A stretch of DNA of 64,000 nt, taken from Methylotenera_A sp044228245. Its GTDB lineage: Bacteria; Pseudomonadota; Gammaproteobacteria; Burkholderiales; Methylophilaceae. Below the pieces are notes generated by a model. It ran no database searches, was not told where the DNA came from, and saw only the letters and a list, made by a program, of their open reading frames with translations. This document shows, piece by piece, positions 7,875-17,300 of the stretch. The translations under genes were made by a program, and so were the position numbers. The stretch covers positions 124,001 to 188,000 of the forward strand of contig JBGAVG010000005.1 in the NCBI GenBank assembly GCA_044228245.1. The letters are read 5' to 3'. The stretch's first letter is position 1; each line of letters begins with the position of its first letter.

Positions 7875-9122
7875 CTATTTTCCATACACCGGAAATTTAG
7901 CGGTCAACGCATGCACTTTGTCTTTGGTGGCTGCAATCACGGCTTCATTGGCCGGGTTATCCAGCACGTCAGCAATGAGGTTGGCAACCTGGCGCGCTTC
8001 CTCTTCCTTAAAGCCGCGTGTGGTAATGGCTGGCGAGCCGATGCGAATGCCGGACGTCACAAACGGACTTTCCGGGTCATTAGGAATCGCGTTTTTATTC
8101 ACGGTAATATGCGCCAAACCAAGCGCCGCATCGGCCGCCTTGCCGGTTAAACCTTTTGGACGCAAATCCACCATGAACATGTGCGACTCAGTGCGACCAG
8201 AAATGATGCGCAATCCACGCGCTGCCAGCGTTTCAGCCATGGCCTGCGCATTTTTTAATACTTGCTGCTGGTACACCTTAAACTCGGGCTGTGCAGCCTC
8301 CAGGAAAGCAGTCGCCTTGCCTGCAATCACGTGCATCAGCGGGCCGCCCTGCAAAGCCGGGAATACGCTTGAATTGAGCGACTTTTCAAATTCGGCTTTG
8401 GCCAGAATGATGCCGCCACGCGGACCGCGCAGGGTTTTGTGCGTGGTAGACGTCACGAAATCCGCATGCGGCACCGGATTAGGGTACACGCCAGCTGCGA
8501 TTAAGCCAGAGTAGTGCGCCATATCGACCATGAAATATGCACCGACTTTTTTGGCGATTTCGGCCATGCGCGACCAGTCGAACTGCAAAGCATAAGCGGA
8601 AGCCCCGCCAATCAGTAGTTTTGGCTTGCATTCCAGCGCGATGCGCTCCATCTCGTCGTAATCAATTTCCTCTTTATCGTTCAGGCCATACGGCACGATA
8701 TTGAATAGTTTGCCTGACAAATTAGCTGGTGAACCATGCGTTAAATGCCCGCCGTGGCCAAGGTTCATGCCCATCACCGTGTCGCCCGGCTTGAGAATAG
8801 AAAAATACACTGCCTGGTTGGCCTGCGAACCGGAATGCGGCTGCACGTTGGCATACTCCGCGCCGAATAAGGCTTTCAGGCGGTCGATTGCAAGCTGCTC
8901 TACCTGGTCCACAAACTCGCAGCCGCCATAAAAACGTTTGCCTGGATAGCCCTCGGCATATTTATTGGTGAGCTGCGAGCCCTGCGCCTGCATCACGGCT
9001 GGGCTGGTATAGTTTTCTGAGGCAATCAGCTCGATGTGCTGATCCTGGCGAACCACTTCAGCATCAATCATTTGGGCAAGTGCTGGGTCGGCGATAGTTA
9101 GAGTTTTTGAAGTGCTGAACAT
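7875..9122 (-). CDS. glyA: Serine hydroxymethyltransferase
   Basis: 415 residues from the ATG at 9120-9122 (MFSTSKTLTIADPALAQMI). A longer reading from 9167 adds 15 residues not seen in the family; GGA lies upstream of the chosen ATG. PLP lysine is in VTSTTHKTLRGPRGG, with IELIASENYTS and YAEGYPGKRFYGG also visible. The enzyme exchanges serine plus tetrahydrofolate for glycine plus methylene-tetrahydrofolate. In serine- or formaldehyde-handling bacteria it is central to C1 flow. It is the first gene of the operon running to tatD. Confidence 0.97.
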   Translation of the reverse strand: MFSTSKTLTIADPALAQMIDAEVVRQDQHIELIASENYTSPAVMQAQGSQLTNKYAEGYPGKRFYGGCEFVDQVEQLAIDRLKALFGAEYANVQPHSGSQANQAVYFSILKPGDTVMGMNLGHGGHLTHGSPANLSGKLFNIVPYGLNDKEEIDYDEMERIALECKPKLLIGGASAYALQFDWSRMAEIAKKVGAYFMVDMAHYSGLIAAGVYPNPVPHADFVTSTTHKTLRGPRGGIILAKAEFEKSLNSSVFPALQGGPLMHVIAGKATAFLEAAQPEFKVYQQQVLKNAQAMAETLAARGLRIISGRTESHMFMVDLRPKGLTGKAADAALGLAHITVNKNAIPNDPESPFVTSGIRIGSPAITTRGFKEEEARQVANLIADVLDNPANEAVIAATKDKVHALTAKFPVYGK

Positions 9123-9236
9123 GACTGTAATTTTTTCCAAAAATATTTGAAGAATTGAATGCTGCATTTTAACACGCTGCAGCTTTACATAAAATTGTTG
9201 TTGCTAAAATCTCTAGACTTAACATTCAAATCAATG

Positions 9237-9253
9237 TGCACCAAACTGGTTCA
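9237..9253. promoter_or_regulatory. NtrC-like enhancer site
   Basis: TGCACCAAACTGGTTCA matches the 17 bp NtrC consensus TGCACC-N5-GGTGCA at 11 of 12 fixed positions. Its centre is about 117 bp upstream of the predicted sigma-54 start at 9362, a normal enhancer distance. It is also about 125 bp upstream of glyA on the other strand, so an effect on glyA is possible. Confidence 0.6.
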
Positions 9254-9334
9254 ATAAACACAGGTTTGACTTCGCTTAGCCCCCAGTCATTGAACTGTAA
9301 AATATTAACTTATTGTTTTAATTGAATTAAATAA

Positions 9335-9352
9335 TTGGCATGCAGATTGCTT
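9335..9352 (+). promoter_or_regulatory. Sigma-54 promoter
   Basis: TTGGCATGCAGATTGCTT has the -24 GG (9337-9338) and -12 GC (9349-9350) with the invariant 10 bp between them, and matches TGGCACG-N4-TTGC at all but one position. The predicted start is near 9362. No ORF starts at a suitable place; an intrinsic terminator follows after about 30 nt. Confidence 0.65.
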
Positions 9353-9361
9353 AATATCAAT

Positions 9362-9416
9362 TAGCGTAATCTCCAATGTCGCTCCCCATTTGCCCAGCAC
9401 CCGCTGGGCTTTTTTT
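9362..9416 (+). ncRNA. Candidate nitrogen-regulated small RNA, about 55 nt
   Basis: This RNA is predicted from the sigma-54 promoter at 9335-9352 to the end of the terminator U-run at 9416. It holds a single-stranded C-rich segment (GCTCCCCATTTG, 9381-9392), capable of pairing with purine-rich ribosome binding sites, directly before the terminator hairpin with a 3' U-tail. That is the usual layout of an Hfq-dependent base-pairing RNA. NrsZ of Pseudomonas is a known NtrC/sigma-54 sRNA precedent by regulation, not by sequence. It could instead be a prematurely terminated leader for iscX, but iscX has its own possible -10 downstream. Confidence 0.5.
9392..9416 (+). terminator. Intrinsic terminator of the candidate sRNA
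   Basis: GCCCAGC (9392-9398) pairs perfectly with GCTGGGC (9403-9409) over a 4 nt loop, followed by seven T (9410-9416). No protein gene on the plus strand ends before it, which is why it points to a non-coding transcript. Confidence 0.85.
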
Positions 9417-9448
9417 GCCAAATTTTTTACGTCTCGCGTATTATGCTG

Positions 9449-9477
9449 ATGTCAGCACCCCGGGTGCACGCTATAAT
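9449..9477 (+). promoter_or_regulatory. Possible sigma-70 promoter for iscX
   Basis: A perfect -10 hexamer TATAAT lies at 9472-9477, with ATGTCA 17 bp upstream as a poor -35. The start would fall near 9484, about 20 nt before the iscX ATG. There is no IscR-type site that I can see. Confidence 0.4.
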
Positions 9478-9502
9478 CACGCTACAAAGTATTGAGGGCA
9501 GC

Positions 9503-9700
9503 ATGATGAAATGGACAGACAGCCAAAGAATTGCCGAAGAACTGTTTGACAAGTATCCGGATATCGACCCGAAGACCATTCGTTTTATCGATCTAATGGA
9601 GTGGGTCATGGCGCTAGAGGACTTTGACGATGACCCGAAACACTGTGGCGAGAAAATATTAGAGGCGATTCAGCTTGCATGGATAGAGGAGGCTGAATAG
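9503..9700 (+). CDS. iscX: Fe-S cluster assembly protein IscX
   Basis: 65 residues. The small acidic protein MKWTDSQRIAEELFDKYP, with LEDFDDDP and KILEAIQLAWIEEAE, matches E. coli IscX (YfhJ) closely along its length. IscX binds the cysteine desulfurase IscS and iron, and tunes Fe-S assembly. The start at 9503 (or the next ATG at 9506) follows GAGGG with good spacing; the 20 extra upstream codons are not conserved. It is unlinked from any isc operon here, which is unusual but not unique. The next gene starts 2 bp after its stop. Confidence 0.92.
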   Translation: MMKWTDSQRIAEELFDKYPDIDPKTIRFIDLMEWVMALEDFDDDPKHCGEKILEAIQLAWIEEAE

Positions 9701-9702
9701 CC

Positions 9703-10071
9703 ATGTTCGAGGCCCTGTTTCTACTGTTTATCAAGCATTTTATTTGCGACTTTCCCCTGCAGGCTAACCCGTGGATCTACCGCAACAAAGGCACCTACAT
9801 GCACCCGGGCGGCATCACGCATGCCGGCATACATGCAATTGGTACGCTACTGGTGCTGGCCCCGTATATAGGCAGCGCATGCCTGCTGTATGCCGCAATT
9901 GACATGGTGCTGCATTACCACATCGACTGGGCGAAAATGAATGTGAGCAAGCATTATGATTTACAACCTAATAACAGCGACCGTTTCTGGATATTACTGG
10001 GATTTGATCAGTTGCTGCACCACATCACCTATTTTGCGATTGTTTACTTTGCTTTTAACTTAAGTCTATAA
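9703..10071 (+). CDS. DUF3307-type integral membrane protein
   Basis: 122 residues. It begins with a membrane segment containing FIKHFICDFPLQ, the hallmark of the DUF3307 family (a 'HxxxDFxLQ'-like start). Further hydrophobic segments lie at about 45-70 and 102-120, and LLHHITYFAIVYFA closes the protein. Conserved His and Asp residues (HYHIDWAK, FDQLLHH) are typical. No biochemical role is established for the family. It is tightly packed between iscX (2 bp) and the phosphomutase (4 bp), suggesting one transcript. Confidence 0.75.
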   Translation: MFEALFLLFIKHFICDFPLQANPWIYRNKGTYMHPGGITHAGIHAIGTLLVLAPYIGSACLLYAAIDMVLHYHIDWAKMNVSKHYDLQPNNSDRFWILLGFDQLLHHITYFAIVYFAFNLSL

Positions 10072-10075
10072 AACT

Positions 10076-11482
10076 ATGTTGCCACCTAAAGAAATCTTCA
10101 AAGCCTACGATATTCGCGGCATCGTCGGCAAAACCTTAACCCCAAAAATCGTCGAAGCGATTGGCCACGCACTGGGCAGCGAGGCAAAACAGCGCATGCA
10201 GCACGAAATCTGCATCGGCTACGATGGCCGCTTATCAGGCCCCGAGCTGGCCGAAGCCTTGTCGCTGGGCATACGCAAAGCCGGCGTGAATGTAGTGAAT
10301 TTAGGCATGGTCGCTACGCCGATGGTGTATTTTGCGGCGTATCATCTCAACAACAACTGCGGCGTCATGGTCACGGGCAGCCATAACCCGCCCGATTATA
10401 ACGGCCTGAAAATGGTGCTGGCAGGCGAAACGCTTTCCAACGAAAGTATCCAGAGTTTGCGCAACCGTATCGAACAGAATCATTTTGCCTATGGCGAAGG
10501 CCTCGAGCGCCATTACGACATTGCATCAGACTATATCGCAAAAATAAAGGCTGATATCAACCTCGCGCGTCCATTACACATAGCAGTGGATTGCGGCAAT
10601 GGCGTGGCCGGGGCATTTGCCAAACAGCTATACAATGCCATCGGCTGCCATGTCGACGAGCTATTTTGTGAGGTGGACGGGCATTTTCCGAATCACCATC
10701 CTGACCCTTCTGTACCTGAAAATTTAAATGACTTGATTGACACGCTCAAAACAACGCATGCAGAAATCGGCCTGGCGTTCGATGGTGATGGCGACAGGCT
10801 GGGCGTGGTCACCAAGGATGGCAACATTATTTACCCGGATCGGCAATTGCTTCTGTTCGCAGAAGACGTACTGAGCCGCAATGCCAGGGCTAACATTATT
10901 TTTGACGTGAAATCGACGCGCAACCTGAGTCCGTGGATACACAAACTTGGCGGCAACCCGATCATGTGGAAAACGGGCCACTCGCTGGTCAAAGCCAAAA
11001 TCAAAGAAACCGATGCCGCGCTGGCGGGCGAGATGAGCGGGCACATCTTCTTTAACGATGCCGATAGCCACGGCAAGAAACGCTGGTATGGCTTTGACGA
11101 TGGCCTGTATGCCGGCGCACGCCTGCTGGAGATTTTAAGCCATTTTGACAATCCATCCGAAGTGCTCAACAACCTGCCCGATAGCGTCAGCACGCCTGAG
11201 CAGCATATTCAGATGCAGGAAGGCGAACCGCATGCGCTTATTGCACAATTACAAAACCAACCTAATACCTCGGCCAAATTTGCAGGTGCAACCAAAATCA
11301 TCACCATCGATGGTTTGCGCGTGGAATATGCCGATGGCTTTGGTTTAATGCGCCCTTCCAACACGACGCCGGTGATTGTGCTGCGCTTTGAGGCAGACAA
11401 CGAAGCTGCGCTAAAGCGCATTCAGGCACAGTTCCGTGAGGTGATCTGGAGTGCAGCGCCTCACGTCGCCCTGCCTTTCTAG
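10076..11482 (+). CDS. algC: Phosphomannomutase/phosphoglucomutase (AlgC/ManB type)
   Basis: 468 residues, family length about 460. The phosphoserine loop VMVTGSHNPPDYNG has active-site Ser102, the metal loop reads FDGDGDRLG, and the C-terminal phosphate-binding loop reads GLMRPSNTTPVIVLRFEA. It interconverts hexose 6- and 1-phosphates to supply GDP-mannose or UDP-glucose for lipopolysaccharide and exopolysaccharide. A second, unrelated-subfamily phosphoglucomutase lies at 12697-14328, so this one probably serves mannose. The start at 10076 is 4 bp after the DUF3307 gene. Confidence 0.92.
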   Translation: MLPPKEIFKAYDIRGIVGKTLTPKIVEAIGHALGSEAKQRMQHEICIGYDGRLSGPELAEALSLGIRKAGVNVVNLGMVATPMVYFAAYHLNNNCGVMVTGSHNPPDYNGLKMVLAGETLSNESIQSLRNRIEQNHFAYGEGLERHYDIASDYIAKIKADINLARPLHIAVDCGNGVAGAFAKQLYNAIGCHVDELFCEVDGHFPNHHPDPSVPENLNDLIDTLKTTHAEIGLAFDGDGDRLGVVTKDGNIIYPDRQLLLFAEDVLSRNARANIIFDVKSTRNLSPWIHKLGGNPIMWKTGHSLVKAKIKETDAALAGEMSGHIFFNDADSHGKKRWYGFDDGLYAGARLLEILSHFDNPSEVLNNLPDSVSTPEQHIQMQEGEPHALIAQLQNQPNTSAKFAGATKIITIDGLRVEYADGFGLMRPSNTTPVIVLRFEADNEAALKRIQAQFREVIWSAAPHVALPF

Positions 11483-11496
11483 CTTAATTGAAAGGC

Positions 11497-11976
11497 ATGT
11501 CACGCAGCTCTATTGTTTTCGCCATCATTTGGCTTAGCCTCGCTTTCATCATTTACATCTTGGCCGATAACATCCAGAACCCCAATAAGGCATGGCGACT
11601 AGGAGACAATGCTAATTCTGTCGTGCTTAAACGCGGCACGGATGGCCACTACCGTGCCGAAGCGCTCATAAACAACCAGAAAGTGAACGTGCTGGTGGAT
11701 ACTGGCGCCACTGGCGTGGCGATCTCGCAGGCTGTCGCCGACAAACTCAACTTGAAAAGCATCGAGGCCATACGCACCAGCACCGCCAATGGTGATAGTA
11801 TCGGCTATATGGTGCGGCTGGATTCGGTAAAAGTGGGCGGCGTAGAAGCACGCAATGTTTCGGCCATGATTGCGCCCGGGCTTGATGGCGATGTGCTGCT
11901 AGGCATGAGCTATTTAGGCCGTATGGACGTACGATTATACAAAGGCCAGATGATCATTAAACAGGTAAGCGATTAA
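11497..11976 (+). CDS. Membrane-anchored retropepsin-like aspartic protease (clan AA, TIGR02281 type)
   Basis: About 159 residues from ATG 11497; a TTG at 11488 in frame would add three residues and cannot be ruled out. An N-terminal membrane helix (about 6-23) precedes a periplasmic domain with the single catalytic motif VLVDTGATGVAIS (Asp68). This is followed by GLDGDVLLGMSYLGRMDVRL, the flap-proximal hydrophobic-Gly motif. Single-motif proteins of this type act as homodimers. It follows the phosphomutase by a few bases. Substrate unknown. Confidence 0.83.
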   Translation: MSRSSIVFAIIWLSLAFIIYILADNIQNPNKAWRLGDNANSVVLKRGTDGHYRAEALINNQKVNVLVDTGATGVAISQAVADKLNLKSIEAIRTSTANGDSIGYMVRLDSVKVGGVEARNVSAMIAPGLDGDVLLGMSYLGRMDVRLYKGQMIIKQVSD

Positions 11977-12134
11977 GCTGGCTGAATCATTTTTTTACCT
12001 TCTAACAAATTGTATTTGAAGCATTTATTTTAAATCTCTAAAAAATTGTAAGTAATTTTAGTTAGGCCATGACTAATGGTGGCTAGCTAGCAAACTTAAC
12101 TTACTCGCCAATTAGAACTTTTAGGAGATTTAAA

Positions 12135-12608
12135 ATGAACTTTCAACTTAAAAATGCAGCGCTTGCTGCCAGCATGTTACTGTCTGTTTCTGCTACGGCT
12201 TTTGCTGCAGACGCCATGCTGGCTACTGGCGGTTATGCTCGCCAGTTACAGAAAATGGAAATGATGAAAATGCTGGATGCAGACGGTAACCATATGGTCA
12301 CTGCCGCAGAAGCAGATTCTTATTACAACAGTGTTTTTGACGTACTCAACAAGGATGGTGACGACTCATTGGAAGCCAGTGAATGGGCTGGCCCAAGCAA
12401 TAAAACCAAAATCGATTTCGCCACTGGCGGTTATAGCCGTGAACTGCGCTCAATGAAGATGATGAAAATGATGGACGCCGATGGCGATCATAAAGTCACG
12501 CGCGAGGAATTTCTAAACCATCATCGTGCTGTGTTTGCAAAGCTTGACACTTCAACTGACCAGCAATTAGATGCTCAAGAATGGGCCAAAGGGTTGCTCA
12601 GCAAGTAA
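12135..12608 (+). CDS. Secreted EF-hand protein, four metal-binding loops from an internal duplication
   Basis: 157 residues with a Sec signal peptide (cleavage near AFAA-DAML, residue 25). Four 12-residue EF-hand loops lie at 48-59, 72-83, 114-125 and 138-149; each ends in Glu and has acidic or polar residues at positions 1, 3 and 5. The two halves are duplicates: the segment TGGY-R-L--M-MMKM-DADG occurs at 31-51 and again at 97-117. The ligands look like ordinary Ca2+ loops; the Pro at position 2 typical of lanmodulin is absent. The ribosome site AGGAG precedes the ATG. It stands alone with a terminator just downstream. Probably periplasmic calcium binding or sensing. Confidence 0.85.
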   Translation: MNFQLKNAALAASMLLSVSATAFAADAMLATGGYARQLQKMEMMKMLDADGNHMVTAAEADSYYNSVFDVLNKDGDDSLEASEWAGPSNKTKIDFATGGYSRELRSMKMMKMMDADGDHKVTREEFLNHHRAVFAKLDTSTDQQLDAQEWAKGLLSK

Positions 12609-12629
12609 CTGACATAAAAATGTACAATG

Positions 12630-12663
12630 ATAAAGCCAGCTTTTTATTGCTGGCTTTATTTTT
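12630..12663. terminator. Intrinsic terminator between convergent EF-hand gene and pgm
   Basis: ATAAAGCCAGC (12630-12640) pairs with GCTGGCTTTAT (12649-12659), an 11 bp stem with an 8 nt loop. It is followed by T on the plus strand and preceded by an A-rich tract, so it can serve both converging transcripts. Confidence 0.85.
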
Positions 12664-12696
12664 GTAATTGTTCACTAAACTAATTTTTCACTTAAC

Positions 12697-14328
12697 TTAG
12701 GTGATTACCGTCGGTTTCTCACGCCCAGTGCGTTGTTTTAATTCAGAAATCTCAAGCGCAATCTGTATCATCTCAGCCAACGCCACTTGGGCATCCAAGT
12801 GGTGGTTATTTACATCCGGCTCGAACGCTTCCAAATAGATGCGTAGCGTCGCGCCTTCGGTGCCGGTGCCGGAAAGCCTGAACACAATGCGCGAGCCGCA
12901 GGCGAATAGAACCCGGATGCCCTGCCCAGTGCTGACGGAGCCGTCTACCGGGTCGGTATAGCTAAAATCATCGCATGTTTTAACCGTGTATTTGCCGAAA
13001 CCTTGGTTTGGCAATGTGCCAAACTGGTTTTTGAGGTGTTGCATCACACCGCTGGCGGCCTCGCTGGGGATTGCCTCATAATCATGCCGGGAATACACGT
13101 TGCGGCCATATTCCGCCCAATGCGCTTTCACAATAGCTTCTACGCCTTGCTTTCTGGCAGCAATGATATTGAGCCAGCACAATACTGCCCACAGACCGTC
13201 CTTTTCGCGCACATGGTTACTGCCTGTGCCAAAACTTTCTTCGCCGCATAAAGTCACTTTGCCGGCATCCATCAGGTTGCCAAAGAACTTCCATCCGGTA
13301 GGTGTCTCATAACAAGGGATATTCAGTTTCTGTGCCACCCGGTCTACCGCCCCGCTGGTTGGCATGGAGCGTGCAACGCCGGCCAGACCTTGCCTGTAGG
13401 CAGGTATCAGCCTTGCGTTGGCTGCAATAATTGCCAGGCTATCCGAAGGCGTCACAAAAAAATGGTTGCCTAAAATCATGTTGCGGTCACCATCGCCGTC
13501 GGAAGCCGCACCAAAATCAGGGGCATCGCTCCCGTACAAAATATCCACCAATTCATGCGCATAGGTCAGATTCGGGTCTGGATGCCCACCGCCGAAAGTC
13601 TCGCTCACTTCATAGTTCATCAGGCTGGCTTCAGGCGCGCCTAAACGGCTCATAAAAATCTCTTTGGCATAAGGTCCTGTCACTGCATGCATGCCGTCAA
13701 ACATCAGCCTGAATCCTGATTTTAGCAATAACCTAATTGCATCAAAATCAAACAGTTCGGCCATTAAATCTGCGTAGTCGGCGACCGGGTTAATCACTTG
13801 CACGGTGAATCCGCCCAAATCCGTTTCACCAATAGTATTGATGTTAATCGAAGGCAAATCAGCCACTTTGTATTGCGTAATAATTTTACTTTTCGCAAAA
13901 ATCGCTTCGGTGATTTTTTCTGGCGCAGGACCGCCATTCGCTGAATTGTATTTGATGCCAAAATCTTCCTCTGGTCCGGCCGGATTATGGCTGGCAGACA
14001 GAATAATGCCGCCGAAAGTCTGGTATTTGCGAATGATGTGCGATGCAGCCGGGGTAGACAAAATACCACCCTGCCCGACAATCACTCTGGCAAAACCATT
14101 GGCGGCCGCCATTTTGATGATGGTCTGAATGGCTTGCGCATTGTAAAAACGACCATCCCCACCCACCGTCAACGTTGCGCTGGCAGGAATATCCAGCGTG
14201 TCAAAAATACTTTGCACAAAGTTTTCCAGATAATGTGGCTGCTGAAAAACCTTAACTTTTTTACGCAAACCTGAGGTGCCGGGTTTTTGATCTGAAAAGG
14301 GCTGTGTCGGTGTGGTGATTATTTTCAT
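12697..14328 (-). CDS. pgm: Phosphoglucomutase (alpha-D-glucose specific)
   Basis: 543 residues from ATG 14328 (a GTG one codon earlier is possible). The N-terminal KPGTSGLRKKVKVFQ is diagnostic of the pgm branch. The phosphoserine loop is GGIILSASHNPAGPEEDFG (Ser113), the metal loop AASDGDGDRNMI, sugar-specificity motif CGEESFGTGSNH, and phosphate loop FRLSGTGTEGATLRIYLE. It makes glucose-1-P from glucose-6-P for glycogen and UDP-glucose. It lies 68 bp downstream of tpsA on the same strand, and may be read through from it or have its own promoter. Confidence 0.94.
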   Translation of the reverse strand: MKIITTPTQPFSDQKPGTSGLRKKVKVFQQPHYLENFVQSIFDTLDIPASATLTVGGDGRFYNAQAIQTIIKMAAANGFARVIVGQGGILSTPAASHIIRKYQTFGGIILSASHNPAGPEEDFGIKYNSANGGPAPEKITEAIFAKSKIITQYKVADLPSININTIGETDLGGFTVQVINPVADYADLMAELFDFDAIRLLLKSGFRLMFDGMHAVTGPYAKEIFMSRLGAPEASLMNYEVSETFGGGHPDPNLTYAHELVDILYGSDAPDFGAASDGDGDRNMILGNHFFVTPSDSLAIIAANARLIPAYRQGLAGVARSMPTSGAVDRVAQKLNIPCYETPTGWKFFGNLMDAGKVTLCGEESFGTGSNHVREKDGLWAVLCWLNIIAARKQGVEAIVKAHWAEYGRNVYSRHDYEAIPSEAASGVMQHLKNQFGTLPNQGFGKYTVKTCDDFSYTDPVDGSVSTGQGIRVLFACGSRIVFRLSGTGTEGATLRIYLEAFEPDVNNHHLDAQVALAEMIQIALEISELKQRTGREKPTVIT

Positions 14329-14396
14329 CACTTTTTGCTCTATGAATGTAATTATCTACAATATAAATTATGTTGGCCTCAGCGGCAACCATCCTG

Positions 14397-17300
14397 TTAA
14401 ATAGAAGCCTTGTCACAGCTCGTATTGACGCCCTTAGGCAATTTTAGGCCATAATTCAGCATCAGGATGAAATCTTTATCTTTGGCCAGCACCTCAGGAT
14501 CTTCCTCGCAGGCTTGCTGATTGCCAGCCGAATCGTTGCCGGCGGCTGTAAAGCCGACATTCAGCACAAACAGTTGCTGATTAGTGTAGTTGTTGAGCAT
14601 TGGGTTCAAGTCCACTAGACCCGCCGCATTACGAGGGTTTCCACTAGCCCCACTATTCGGCGCAGGAACAGTAGGTGCAGCAAGAATGGTAAAATTGTTG
14701 CCAATGTAGCTCAAAGCATAGTTACTGCCGGCATCCAAACTGCCTTGGTTAATCGCATAACTGCCTACTGCCTCACCCGCAATGCGGCTAAGCGCGCCAG
14801 TGAGCGTATCGCTACCCACCAATCCCAGGCCGCCAATCGTAAAGGTGAATGGTAACGGATCGGCATTGCCTGCGACTTTACTTTGTCCTGGATTTGCCGT
14901 TACTGTTATTGCGCGCGGCGTAATGGTTCCAGCTGCTGCGTTGGTCGTCACATTATAATTGTTACCGCCATTGCCATCATTTAAGACATAACCGGCATCT
15001 ACAGTTAAAGTTCGGCTACCGGCATTTTTACTGTCAAAGCTTTGGGTGAGCCCAGAGAGTGCATCCCCTAGTTGCAGTCCACTAAAGGTCACCAATCCTG
15101 CCGAGTCAGTAAGTCCATTATAAGTGCGTGTATCGCTTGCAGCATCAAGCGTCAAGCTGGCTTTATTAATTGTGCTGGTTGTATTATCGGCAAAAGTGAC
15201 TGCGTAATTGCCGCCGCCGTTGCCATCATTCACTGTCACGCCACTTACAGTTACTGTCTTGTTGCCAATGCCAAAATTCTTATCAGCAAAAGCAAAAGTA
15301 CCGCCGCTTAAATTATCTAACACACCGCCGTTGCTGGCATTATTAAACAAGATGCCGGACGTAACCGTTGCTGTGCCTGCTGCCGTGGTCGTGCCATCAT
15401 AGGTTTTAACCACATCTGTTGTGCTCACCGTGAGATTGGCTTTATTGATGGTACTGGTAGTGTTATTGACATAAGTAACATTGTAGTTGCCACCGGCGTT
15501 ACCGTCACTGACCGTAACACCCGCTACGGTCGCGGTTTTATTGCCCGCGCCTGCGTTAGCATCAGTATAGGCAAACGTTCCTCCAGACAAACTATCCAGC
15601 ACGCCGCCATTGCTGGCGTTGTTAAACAAGCTACCGCTGGTGACAATGGCAGTGCCTGCGGCGGCTAACGTACCGTCATAGGTTTTTACGACATTGCCCG
15701 TGCCGATGGTGAGATCGGCCTGATTAATGGTGCCCGTGTGTGTCCCGCCGGTAAGTGTGTAATTAGCAGCCAAGCCTGACCCATCAGCCAAGGCCAGCGA
15801 ACCCAGTGACACGGCTTGTGCAGCGCCAGCGTTGGCGCTGGCCACAGAGCCCGCACCTGACAGATTGAGTGTCTGGCCCAACACGCCACTGACAGTACCA
15901 AAGTCACCTGCGTTAAAGGCAGTAGTGCCATTGTAAGTGCGCGTTCCGTTTAAGTTAATGGCGGCAGGGCCTACCGTCATCGCGCCATTGATATAGTTAA
16001 TATTGTAGTTAGTGGCATTAAACGTACCGCCTGTCGCGGCGCTGGCAGAAACTGCATAGGGACTGCCAGCGACATTAGCCGTATTAACCGCACCGGCGCT
16101 GGTCAGGGTTGCGCTGCCGATAGTTTCGCCATTCTGCAAGCCGCTGCTGGTGAATTCGGTGCCAGCAAAGTTAAAGGTTTGACCGTAGGTTTTGGTTTGA
16201 TTGCTGGCAGTGACGGTGAGCGTAGCAGGGTTTACAGTGAGTAAACCGGTGGAGTTTTTAGTGAGCGTGTAACCAGTTGTGGCCGTGATTGGTGCGACGC
16301 TTATCGCGTAACTGCCGACATTGGCCGTGGTCGGCGATCCTGTTGAGGTTGCCGAACCTGATAACGAGTTAACGGCTATATCTTGCGTAAACACGTTACC
16401 AAAAGTCGCCGCGTTAATAAACCCTGATGCCGTATAAGCATTCGCGACTGTCGGCGCGCCATCCTGGCCGTAAGTTTTGCTCTGATTGGTTGAAGTAACT
16501 GTTAAAGCCGGGCTGTTGGCAAACACATAGCGATTGCCTGTTTGAGAAACCGCGGCTGGAAAAGCAGTTCCCCAAACCGCTTGATTCGCACTATTCAGAC
16601 CCCCGAACGTATTGCCGGTATGCGTGTTGGCATATACCAGCCAGCGTCCGCTGGCTGAAAGTGCAGAAACGCCTGCGGCATTAATAAAGTTGATGCCTGC
16701 CAAAGTAATATCGCCGCCAGTTGTAGCAATATTATTAGCCACCGTCACATTTCCGCCTGCCCGCACCGTTAAATTACCAGTCAGACTAGACACACCATTA
16801 CCTAAAGTAATGGCATTAACATCACGCAGACTGACATTTTTAGCGCCGTTAATATTCACCGTAGTCAAGTTATTGCTGGCGTTGGTGGCTGTGACATCGC
16901 CAGTGCCAACTATGCCTAAGTTATTGGCTGCGGTCACCACGCCATTTAAACTAAGCGATGAAGCAACAGAAGCCGTACCGATGCTGCTATTGCTGGCTGT
17001 CGTGACGTTCCCGCCGGCTGCCGCGGCGCCCGTTCCTGTGAGAGCGCCTGCACCGCCGACACCCGTGCCGTTAATCGTAATCGCTTCATTCGCCAACGTT
17101 ACATTGTTTACATTTAATGTCGCGCCTGTGGCAACTGTCGTGCCAGTAGCCGTAGTGCCCAGCGCGTTGGCATGGGCGGCTACCAGGGTACCTGCATTTA
17201 CCGCGGTCGCACCAGTGTATGTGTTCGCACCAGCGAGTGTCACTGCACCATTGCCAGCCTTGGTCAAGCCAACACCTCCGCTGACTACAGCAGATATTGC

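Noticed and set aside
12135..12608. Lanmodulin homologue
   Set aside because: EF loops lack the Pro at position 2 and the dense acidic pattern typical of lanmodulin; only a general EF-hand call is supported.
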